From positions 81,445,084-81,509,083 of the forward strand of contig NC_088300.1 of NCBI RefSeq assembly GCF_032854445.1: a DNA stretch of 64,000 nt, read 5' to 3'. Every line of letters starts with the position of its first letter. The first letter of the stretch is position 1. Shown one piece after another: positions 24,001 to 36,000 of the stretch. Below the pieces are notes generated by a model. It worked only from the letters and a program-made list of their open reading frames with translations, was not told where the DNA came from and ran no database searches. Source of the stretch: Liolophura sinensis. Taxonomy: Eukaryota > Mollusca > Polyplacophora > Chitonida > Chitonidae. Made by a program: the position numbers and the translations under genes.

Positions 24001-27000
24001 ATAATAGCCTGTGTTTGTGTGGTGACAGGTGAGTAGTAGGCTGTGTTTGTGTGGTTACAGGTGAACAATGGGTTGTTTGTGTGGTGACAGGTGAGCAGTA
24101 GGCTGTGTGTATGTGTTACAGGCAAACAGTGTGTTTGTGTAGTGACAGGTGAGCAATAGGGTGTGTGTGTATGGTTACAGGTGAACAATGGGTTGTTTGT
24201 GTGGTGACAGGTGAGCAATAGGCTGTATGTGTGTGGTTACAGGTGAACAGTGTGTTGGTTGTGTAGTGACAGGTGAACAATAGGCTGTGTGTATAGTTAC
24301 AGGTGAACAATGTGTGGTGACAGGTGAGCGTTAGGTTGTGTGTGTGTGTTACAGGCGAACAGTAGGCTGTGTTTGTGTGTGGCCACAGGTGAGCAGTAGA
24401 CTGAGTTGATAGGTAAGTAATAGGCTGTGTTTGTATGGTTACAGGTAATCAGTAGGCGGTGTGTGTGATGACAGGTGAGCATTATGCTATGTGTGTGATG
24501 ACAGGTGAGCATTAGGCTGTGTGTCTGATGACAGGTGAGCATAAGGCTATGTGTGTGATGACAGGTGAGCATTATGCTATGTTTGTGATGACAGGTGAGC
24601 ATTAGGCTGTGTTTGTGATGACAGGTGAGCATGAGGCTATGCGTGTGATGACAGGTGAACATTATGCTATGTGTGTGATGACAGGTGAGCATTAGGCTAT
24701 GTGCGTGATGGCAGGTGAGCATTAGTCTATGTGCGTGATGACAGGTGAGCATTAGGCTACGTGCGTGATGACAGGTGAGCATTAGGCTATGTGCGTGACC
24801 ATAGGTGAGCATTAGGCTATATGCGTGTTGGCAGGTGAGCATTGTGCTATGTGTGTGTTGACAGGTGAGCATTAGGCTATGTGCGTGATGGCAGGTGAGC
24901 ATTGGGCTATGTGTGTGATGGCAGGTGAGCATTAGGCTGTGTGTGTGATGACAGGTGAGCGTTATGCTATGTGTGTGATGACAGGTGAGCATCGGGCTGT
25001 GTGTGATGACAGGTGAGCATTAGGCTATGCGTGTGATGACAGGTGAGCATGAGGCTATGCGTGTGATGACAGGTGAGCATTAGGCTATGTGCGTGATGGC
25101 AGGTGAACATTAGTCTATGTGCATGATGACAGGTGAGCATTAGGCTACGTGCGTGACCATAGGTGAGCATTAGGCTATATGCATGTTGGCAGGTTAGCAT
25201 TAGGCTATGTGTGTGTTGACAGGTGAGCATTAGGCTATGTGCGTGATGGCAGGTGAGCATTGGGCTATGTGTGTGATGGCAGGTGAGCATTAGGCTATGT
25301 GTGTGATGACAGGTGAGCATTAGGTTATGTGCATGATGACAGGTGAGCATTAGGTCAAGTGTGTGAGGGCAGGGGAGCAATAGGCTATGTGTATGATGAC
25401 AGGTGAGCATTAGGCTGTGTGTGTGATGACAGCTGTATTTTGTGGTTACAGGTGAGCTGAAGCACACATTGCCTGGCATGGTGGTGGATGTGCTAGAAAT
25501 ACAGTTGGAGAAACACTATGTGGATTATTTGGCTGACATGGTCATGAAAGAAGTGGACAGTGCTGCTGGTGAAGTCAATATCAGTCAAGATGATGATGAC
25601 CTGAAGGATTCCAAAAGTAGTGCTGGTGCGAAAATAAAAAATGAGTGTATGGAAGTACCAAGTTCATGGATTGACATGGAACCTCAAACTGTAAGTAACG
25701 AAGACAGACAATTTTCTCAGTTTATCCTCACTGCTGAAGTTGGTGGTTTTATCCGCACTAATCTACTCTTATCTGGAGTGATGGTTGTAGTGGTATGGCT
25801 ATCTTTATTGTTATAGAGTTCACAGTGGTGGTACAATCATCTTTATTGTTATAGAGTTCACAGTGGTGGTACAGTCATCTTTGTTGTTATAGAGTACACA
25901 GTGGTGGTACAGTCATTTTTATTGTTATAGAGTTCACAGTGGTGGTACAGTCATCTTTGTTGTTATAGAGTTCACAGTGGTGGTACAGTCATTTTTATTG
26001 TTATAGAGTTCACGGTGGTGGTACAATTATCTTTATTGTTATAGAGTTCACAGCGGTGGTGCAGTCATCTTTATTGTTATAGAGTTCACAGTGGTGGTAC
26101 AGTCATCTTTATTGTTATAGAGTACACAGTGGTGGTACAGTCATCTTTATTGTTATAGAGTTCACAGTGGTGGTACAATCATCTTTATTGTTATAGAGTT
26201 CACAGTGGTGGTACAGTCATCTTTGTTGTTATAGAGTTCACAGTGGTGGTACAGTCATCTTTATTGTTATAGAGTTCACAGTGGTGGTACAGTCATCTTT
26301 ATTGTTATAGAGTTCACAGTGGTGGTACAGTCATCTTTATTGTTATAGAGTTCATGGTGGTGGTGCAGTCATCTTTATTGTTATAGAGTTCACAGTGGTG
26401 GTACAGTCATCTTTATTGTTATAGAGTTCACGGTGGTGGTACAGTCATCTGTATTGTTATAAAGTTCACAGTGGTGGTACAGTCATCTGTATTGTTATAG
26501 AGTACACAGTGGTGGTACAGTCATCTGTATTGTTACGGTATTCACAGTGGTACAGTCATCTTTATTGTTATAGAGTTCACAATGGTGGTACAGTCATCTT
26601 TATTGTTATAGAGTTCACAGTGGTGGTACAATCATCTTTATTGTTATAGAGTTCACAGTGGTGGTACAATCATCTTTATTGTTATAGAGTTCACAGTGGT
26701 GGTAAAATTATCTTTATTGTTATAGAGTACACAGTGGTGGTACAGTCATCTTTATTGTTATAGAGTTCACAGTGGTGGTACAATCATCTTTATTGTTATA
26801 GAGTTCACAGTGGTGGTACAATTATCTTTATTGTTATAGAGTTCACAGTGGTGGTACAGTCATCTTTATTGTTATAGAGTTCACAGTGGTGGTACAGTCA
26901 TCTTTATTGTTATAGAGTTCACGGCGGTGGTGCAGTCATCTTTATTGTTATAGAGTTCACAGTGGTGGTACAGTCATTTTTATTGTTATAGAGTTCACAG

Positions 27001-30000
27001 TGGTGGTACAATCATCTTTATTGTTATAGAGTTCACAGTGGTGGTACAATCATCTTTATTGTTATAGAGTTCATGGTGGTGGTACAATCATCTTTATTGT
27101 TATAGAGTTCACAGTGGTGGTACAATCATCTTTATTGTTATAGAGTTCACAGTGGTGGTACAGTTATCTTTATTGTTATAGGGTACACAGTGGTGGTACA
27201 ATTATCTTTATTGTTATAGAGTTCACAGTGGTGGTACAATCATCTGTATTGTTATAGAGTTCACAGTGATGGTACAGTTATCTTTATTGTTATAGAGTAC
27301 ACAGTGGTGGTACAATCATCTGTATTGTTATAGAGTTCACAGTGGTGGTACAATTATCTTTATTGTTATAGAGTACACAGTGGTGGTACAGTCATCTTTA
27401 TTGTTATAGAGTTCACAGTGGTGGTACAGTCATCTTTATTGTTATAGAGTTCACAGTGGTGGTACAATCATCTTTATTGTTATTGAGTTCACAGTGGTGG
27501 TACAATCATCTTTATTGTTATAGAGTTCACAGTGGTGGTACAATCATCTTTATTGTTATAGAGTTCACAATGGTGGTACAATCATCTTTTTTGTTATAGA
27601 GTTCACGGTGGTGGTACAGTTATCTTTATTGTTATAGAGTACACAGTGGTGGTACAGTCATCTTTATTGTTATAGAGTTCACAGTGGTGGTACAATCATC
27701 TTTATTGTTATAGAGTTCACAGTGGTGGTACAATCATCTTTATTGTTATAGAGTTCACAGTGGTGGTACAATCATCTTTATTGTTATTGAGTTCACAGTG
27801 GTGGTACAATCATCTTTATTGTTATAGAGTTCACGGTGGTGGTACAATCATCTTTATTGTTATAACGTTCACGGTGGTGGTACAATCATCTTTATTGTTA
27901 TAGAGTTCACAGTGGTGGTACAATCATCTTTATTGTTATAGAGTTCACAGTGGTGGTACAGTCATCTTTATTGTTATGGAGTTCACAGTGGTGGTACAGT
28001 TATCTTTATTGTTATAGGGTACACAGTGGTGGTACAGTCATCTTTATTGTTATAGAGTTCACAGTGGTGGTACAATCATCTGTATTGTTATAGAGTTCAC
28101 AGTGGTGGTACAGTTATTTTTATTGTTATAGAGTACACAGTGGTGGTACAATCATCTGTATTGTTATAGAGTTTACAGTGGTGGTACAATTATCTTTATT
28201 GTTATAGAGTACACAGTGGTGGTACAGTCATCTTTATTGTTGTAATACTCACAGTGGTGATACAGTCATTTTTGTTGTTATAGAGTTCAAAGTGGTGGTA
28301 CAGTCATCTTTATTGTTATAGTATACACAGCGGTGGTACAATCATCTTTATTGTTATAGAGTACACAGTGGTGGTACAGTCATCTGTATTGTTACGGTAT
28401 TCACAGTGGTACAGTCATCTTTATTGTTATAGTATTCTCGGTGGTACAGTCATCTTTATTGTTTTAGTATTCACAATGGTGATACAGTCATTTTTATTGT
28501 TATGGTATTAACAGTGGTGGCACAATAATGGTATTCACAGTGGTGGTACACTTACAGTACAGTCCTCTTTTTCTATTATAGTGTTTATAATAGTGCTATA
28601 GCCCTCTGTACCGTGATAGTATTTTACACTCTTGGTATAGTCCTCTGTAATGTGGTAGTATTTTACACTCCTAGTGTAGTCCTCAGTACCGTGATAGTAT
28701 TTTACACTCCTAGTATAGTCCTCTGTACCGTGATAGTGTTTTACACTCTTGGTGTAGTCCTCTTTACTGTGGTAGTAATTTACACTCCTGGTGTAGTCCT
28801 CTGTGCTATGATAGTATTTTACACTCTTGATATAGTCCCCTGTACCGTGATAGTGTTTTACACTCTTGGTATAGTCCTCTGTACCGTGATAGTATTTTAC
28901 ACACCTGGTATAGTCCTCTGTACGATGATAGTATTTTACTCTCTTGGTGTAGTCCCCTGTACTGTGATAGTATTTTACACTCTTGGTATAGTTCTCTGTA
29001 CCTTTATAGTATAGTCCTCTGTACCTTGATAGTATTTTAGACTCTTGGTATAGTCCTCTGTACTGTGACAGTATTTTAGACTCTTGGTATAGTCCTCTGT
29101 ACCGTGATAGTATTTTAGACTCTTGGTATAGTCCTCTGTACCGTGATAGTATTTTACTCACCTGGTATAGTCCTCTGTACCGTGACAGTATTTTAGACTC
29201 TTGGGATAGTCCTCTGTGCCGTGATAGTACTTTACACTCCTGGTATAGTCCTCTGTGCCGTGATAGTACTTTACACTCTTGGTTTAGTCCTCTGTACAAT
29301 GTTGGTATTTTACACTCTTGGGATAGTCCTCTGTACCGTGATAGTATGTTACACTCTTGGTATAGTCATCTTCACTCTTCCAGTCACATTAAAATCATGA
29401 TCATCTGCTTTCTTCCAGCCTTTTCTTCTGGTACAGTTGGAACCAGAGACAGAAGCCTATGTCTCAGTCTCACTCAAGTTTCATGAAACCATGAAGTTTG
29501 GATCTATTGATATAGAAAAGATCTATAGAGTGCAGAATCCTATTCTCTGGAAGTTTTACTCTGTGTAAGTACACATGTATATACATGTATACGGTGGGCA
29601 TAAAGAAAGGGCCGTACTTTGACACTCAATGTCTCCAAAACCCTGTTACATCAGCTTGTAAAAATTTACACACTCAAAAGCCATTATGTCCTAAGTCCTA
29701 ATCAAAATTGAGTCAAAAACGCATGTTCCAGACATTTCAGAATGATGTTGTACCTTGTTTGACTTGAAAAGGTGATCAGTTGGTCCTCCATCTTCTCAGT
29801 AGATGGCGCTGATTGAGTCCAAAATCATGCCAGTTGAATGTCCAAAGTTTGAAAGGGTTTAAACAAAGGATAATGGAGTAATGCAGAATTAAGGTACGGC
29901 CCATTTTATAATCAGTACAATCAGTATTGGTGTGTTAATGTTAATACTTGTTGTCTGTGAGTTCAAGTCCAACTCATGCTGACTTCCTAACCTATCCTCT

Positions 30001-33000
30001 GTGGAAAGGTCTGCCAGCAAACTGTGGATGGTCATGAGCTTCCTCCGGGTTTCTTCCCACCTAGTACTGGACTCTGTTGTATAAAAGTGAAATACTCTTG
30101 AGTATGGCTCTGTCATATAAAGTTGAAATATTCTTCAGTACTGCCTAAAACTCCAGTCTAATAAGTAAATTAGTGCTTGTTCTCTGTCCAGTCTTCACAT
30201 CAATACTGCTAATTAAATGCTGTTCTATTTTGTGTAAGAACTTATGTCCATAGCTGAATTATCATGATAATGTTACCTTTAACTCATCTCAGTCCTTACT
30301 GTCTGTCTGCTCTCCTCATCTGTGTTTGTCTGTGTGTGTGTTTTGTGATAATGTTACATTTAACTCATGTGTCAGTACTTACTGTCTGTCTGCTCTCCTC
30401 ATCTGTGTTTGTCTGTGTGTGTGTTTTATGATAATGTTACATTTAACTCATGTCAGTCCTTACTGTCTGTCTGCTCTCCTCATCTGTGTTTGTCTGTGTG
30501 TGTGTTTTGTGATAATGTTACATTTAACTCATGTGTCAGTCCTTACTGTCTGTCTGCTCTCCTCATCTGTGTTTGTCTGTGTGTGTGTTTTATGATAATG
30601 TTACATTTAACTCATGTCAGTCCTTACTGTCTGTCTGCTCTCCTCATCTGTGTTTGTCTGTGTGTGTGTTTTGTGATAATGTTACATTTAACTCATGTGT
30701 CAGTCCTTACTGTCTGTCTGCTCTCCTCATCTGTGTTTGTCTGTGTGTGTGTTTTGTGATAATGTTACATTTATCTCATGTGTCAGTCCTTACTGTCTGT
30801 CTGCTCTCCTCATCTGTGTTTGTCTGTGTGTGTGTTTTGTGATAATGTTACATTTATCTCATGTGTCAGTCCTTACTGTCTGTCTGCTCTCCTCATCTGT
30901 GTTTGTCTGTGTGTGTGTTTTGTGATAATGTTACATTTAACTCATGTGTCAGTCCTTGCTGTCTGTCCGCTCTCCTCATGTGTGTTTGTCTGTGTGTGTG
31001 TTTTGTGATAATGTTACATTTAACTCATGTCAGTCCTTACTGTCTGCCTGCTCTCCTCATCTGTGTTTGTCTGTGTGTGTGTTTTGTGATAATGTTACAT
31101 TTAACTCATGTGTCAGTCCTTACTGTCTGTCCGCTCTCCTCATCTGTGTTTATCTGTGTGTGTGTTTTGTGATAATGTTACATTTAACTCATGTGTCAGT
31201 CCTTACTGTCTGTCTGCTCTCCTCATCTGTGTTTGTCTGTGTGTGTGTTTTGTGGTAATGTTACATTTATCTCATGTGTCAGTCCTTGCTGTCTGTCTGC
31301 TCTCCTCATCTGTGTTTATCTGTGTGTGTGTTTTGTGATAATGTTACATTTAACTCATGTGTCAGTCCTTACTGTCTGTCCGCTCTCCTCATCTGTGTTT
31401 GTCTGTGTGTGTGTTTTGTGGTAATGTTACATTTGACTCATGTGTCAGTCCTTACTGTCTGTCCGCTCTCCTCATCTGTGTTTGTCTGTGTGTGTGTTTT
31501 GTGATAATGTTACATTTAACTCATGTGTCAGTCCTTACTGTCTGTCCGCTCTCCTCATCTGTGTTTGTCTGTGTGTGTGTTTTGTGATAATGTTACATTT
31601 AACTCATGTGTCAGTCCTTACTGTCTGTCTGCTCTCCTCATCTGTGTTTGTGTGTGTGTTTTGTGATAATGTTACATTTAACTCATGTCAGTCCTTACTG
31701 TCTGTCTACTCTCCTCATCTGTGTTTGTCTGTGTGTGTGTTTTGTGATAATGTTACATTTATCTCATGTGTCAGTCCTTACTGTCTGTCTGCTCTCCTCA
31801 TCTGTGTTTGTCTGTGTGTGTGTTTTGTGATAATGTTACATTTAACTCATGTCAGTCCTTACTGTCTGTCCGCTCTCCTCATCTGTGTTTATCTGTGTGT
31901 GTGTTTTGTGATAATGTTACATTTAACTCATGTGTCAGTCCTTACTGTCTGTCTGCTCTCCTCATCTGTGTTTGTCTGTGTGTGTGTTTTGTGATAATGT
32001 TACATTTAACTCATGTGTCAGTCCTTACTGTCTGTCTGCTCTCCTCATCTGTGTTTGTCTGTGTGTGTGTTTTGTGGTAATGTTACATTTATCTCATGTG
32101 TCAGTCCTTGCTGTCTGCTCTCCTCATCTGTGTTTGTCTGTGTGTGTGTTTTGTGATAATGTTACATTTAACTCATGTGTAAGTACTTACTGTCTGTCTG
32201 CTCTCCTCATCTGTGTTTGTCTGTGTGTGTGTTTTGTGATAATGTTACATTTAACTCATGTGTCAGTCCTTACTGTCTGTCCGCTCTCCTCATCTGTGTT
32301 TGTCTGTGTGTGTGTGTTTTGTGGTAATGTTACATTTATCTCATGTGTCAGTCCTTGCTGTCTGTCCACTCTCCTCATCTGTGTTTGTCTGTGTGTGTGT
32401 TTTGTGATAATGTTACATTTAACTCATGTCAGCCCTTACTGTCTGTCCGCTCTCCTCATCTGTGTTTGTCTGTGTGTGTGTTTTGTGATAATGTTACATT
32501 TAACTCATGTGTCAGTCCTTACTGTCTGTCTGCTCTCCTCATCTGTGTTTGTCTGTGTGTGTGTTTTGTGATAATGTTACATTTAACTCATGTCAGTCCT
32601 TACTGTCTGTCTGCTCTCCTCATCTGTGTTTGTCTGTGTGTGTGTTTTGTGATAATGTTACATTTAACTCATGTGTCAGTCCTTACTGTCTGTCTGCTCT
32701 CCTCATCTGTGTTTGTCTGTGTGTGTGTTTTGTGATAATGTTACATTTAACTCATGTCAGTCCTTACTGTCTGTCTGCTCTCCTCATCTGTGTTTGTCTG
32801 TGTGTGTGTTTTGTGATAATGTTACATTTATCTCATGTGTCAGTCCTTACTGTCTGTCTGCTCTCCTCAACTGTGTTTGTCTGTGTGTGTGTTTTGTGAT
32901 AATGTTACATTTAACTCATGTGTCAGTACTTACTGTCTGTCTGCTCTCCTCATCTGTGTTTGTCTGTGTGTGTGTTTTGTGATAATGTTACATTTGACTC

Positions 33001-36000
33001 ATGTGTCAGTCCTTGCTGTCTGTCTGCTCTCCTCATCTGTGTTTGTCTGTGTGTGTGTTTTATGATAATGTTACATTTAACTCATGTGTAAGTACTTACT
33101 GTCTGTCTGCTCTCCTCATCTGTGTTTGTCTGTGTGTGTGTTTTGTGATAATGTTACATTTAACTCATGTCAGTCCTTACTGTCTGTCTGCTCTCCTCAT
33201 CTGTGTTTGTCTGTGTGTGTGTTTTGTGATAATGTTACATTTAACTCATGTGTCAGTCCTTACTGTCTGTCCGCTCTCCTCATCTGTGTTTGACTGTGTG
33301 TGTGTTTTGTGATAATGTTACATTTAACTCATGTGTAAGTACTTACTGTCTGTCTGCTCTCCTCATCTGTGTTTGTCTGTGTGTGTGTTTTATGATAATG
33401 TTACATTTAACTCATGTGTCAGTCCTTGCTGTCTGTCTGCTCTCCTCATCTGTGTTTGTCTGTGTGTGTGTTTTGTGATAATGTTACATTTAACTCATGT
33501 GTCAGCCCTTACTGTCTGTCTGCTCTCCTCATCTGTGTTTGTCTGTGTGTGTGTTTTGTGATAATGTTACATTTAACTCATGTGTCAGTCCTTGCTGTCT
33601 GTCTGCTCTCCTCATCTGTGTTTGTGTGTGTGTGTGTTTTGTGATAATGTTACATTTATCTCATGTGTCAGTCCTTACTGTCTGTCTGCTCTCCTCATCT
33701 GTGTTTGTCTGTGTGTGTGTTTTGTGATAATGTTACATTTAACTCATGTGTCAGTCCTTGCTGTCTGTCCGCTCTCCTCATGTGTGTTTGTCTGTGTGTG
33801 TGTTTTGTGATAATGTTACATTTAACTCATGTCAGTCCTTACTGTCTGCCTGCTCTCCTCATCTGTGTTTGTCTGTGTGTGTGTTTTGTGATAATGTTAC
33901 ATTTAACTCATGTGTCAGTCCTTACTGTCTGTCCGCTCTCCTCATCTGTGTTTATCTGTGTGTGTGTTTTGTGATAATGTTACATTTAACTCATGTGTCA
34001 GTCCTTACTGTCTGTCTGCTCTCCTCATCTGTGTTTGTCTGTGTGTGTGTTTTGTGGTAATGTTACATTTATCTCTTGTGTCAGTCCTTACTGTCTGTCT
34101 GCTCTCCTCATCTGTGTTTATCTGTGTGTGTGTTTTGTGATAATGTTACATTTAACTCATGTGTCAGTCCTTACTGTCTGTCTGCTCTCCTCATCTGTGT
34201 TTGTCTGTGTGTGTGTTTTGTGATAATGTTACATTTAACTCATGTGTCAGTCCTTACTGTCTGTCCGCTCTCCTCATCTGTGTTTGTCTGTGTGTGTGTT
34301 TTGTGGTAATGTTACATTTATCTCATGTGTCAGTCCTTGCTGTCTGTCCACTCTCCTCATCTGTGTTTGTCTGTGTGTGTGTTTTGTGATAATGTTACAT
34401 TTAACTCATTTCAGCCCTTACTGTCTGTCCGCTCTCCTCATCTGTGTTTGTCTGTGTGTGTGTTTTGTGATAATGTTACATTTAACTCATGTGTCAGTCC
34501 TTACTGTCTGTCTGCTCTCCTCATCTGTGTTTGTCTGTGTGTGTGTTTTGTGATAATGTTACATTTAACTCATGTCAGTCCTTACTGTCTGTCTGCTCTC
34601 CTCATCTGTGTTTGTCTGTGTGTGTGTTTTGTGATAATGTTACATTTAACTCATGTCAGTCCTTACTGTCTGTCTGCTCTCCTCATCTGTGTTTGTCTGT
34701 GTGTGTGTTTTGTGATAATGTTACATTTATCTCATGTGTCAGTCCTTACTGTCTGTCTGCTCTCCTCAACTGTGTTTGTCTGTGTGTGTGTTTTGTGATA
34801 ATGTTACATTTAACTCATGTGTCAGTACTTACTGTCTGTCTGCTCTCCTCATCTGTGTTTGTCTGTGTGTGTGTTTTGTGATAATGTTACATTTGACTCA
34901 TGTGTCAGTCCTTGCTTTCTGTCTGCTCTCCTCATCTGTGTTTGTCTGTGTGTGTGTTTTATGATAATGTTACATTTGACTCATGTGTAAGTACTTACTG
35001 TCTGTCTGCTCTCCTCATCTGTGTTTGTCTGTGTGTGTGTTTTGTGATAATGTTACATTTAACTCATGTCAGTCCTTACTGTCTGTCTGCTCTCCTCATC
35101 TGTGTTTGTCTGTGTGTGTGTTTTATGATAATGTTACATTTAACTCATGTGTCAGTACTTACTGTCTGTCTGCTCTCCTCATCTGTGTTTGTCTGTGTGT
35201 GTGTTTTATGATAATGTTACATTTAACTCATGTGTAAGTACTTACTGTCTGTCTGCTCTCCTCATCTGTGTTTGTCTGTGTGTGTGTTTTATGATAATGT
35301 TACATTTAACTCATGTCAGTCCTTACTGTCTGTCTGCTCTCCTCATCTGTGTTTGTCTGTGTGTGTGTTTTATGATAATGTTACATTTAACTCATGTGTC
35401 AGTACTTACTGTCTGTCCGCTCTCCTCATCTGTGTTTGTGTGTGTGTTTTGTGATAATGTTACATTTAACTCATGTGTCAGTCCTTGCTTTCTGTCTGCT
35501 CTCCTCATCTGTGTTTGTTTTGTGCTGTGCAGGAAGAAACAGCAGATGAGCCAGGATCATGAAGGAGAAATGGTGGAGGAAAAACTGCTGTTCCACGGCA
35601 CCAATGACGACGCAGTAGATGCCATATGCAAATCTGGTTTTGACTGGCGGCTATGTGGCAAGCATGGGACTATGTACGGCCAAGGTATAACCACCCGTCC
35701 GTGGCTCCCTGGCAGCATCACGGTGACTGCTCAACACCCGTCAGTAGCTCCCTGACAGCATCACTGTGACTGCTCAACAACCCTTAGTAGCTCCCTGACA
35801 ACATCACTGTGACTGCTCATTACCCCTGAGTAGCTTCCTGACAGCATCACTGTGACAGCTCATCACCCCTGAGTAACTCCCTGACAGCATCACTGTGACT
35901 GCTCATTACCCCTGAGTAACTCCCTGACAGCATCACTGTGACTGCTCATCACTCCTCAGTAGTTCCGTGACAGCATCACTGTGACAGCTCATCACCCCTC

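Noticed and set aside
23883-25479. His/Thr-rich minus-strand frames (LTCHHTHS repeats)
   Set aside because: The 30-bp unit is a multiple of 3, so any frame without a stop stays open. The array lies in intron 3 of the + strand gene.
25780-28545. CRISPR-like regular repeats
   Set aside because: Units are contiguous with no unique spacers, and the genome is eukaryotic. This applies to all arrays here.
28535-29299. 254-residue Tyr/Lys-rich minus frame
   Set aside because: Produced by the 39-bp array (multiple of 3) within intron 4; no family resemblance or splice signals.
30326-35454. Dozens of overlapping Cys-rich open frames of 70-213 residues
   Set aside because: They are translations of the 83-bp array shifted by one unit each, with no splice or start context. 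The longest rightward one merely runs into exon 6.
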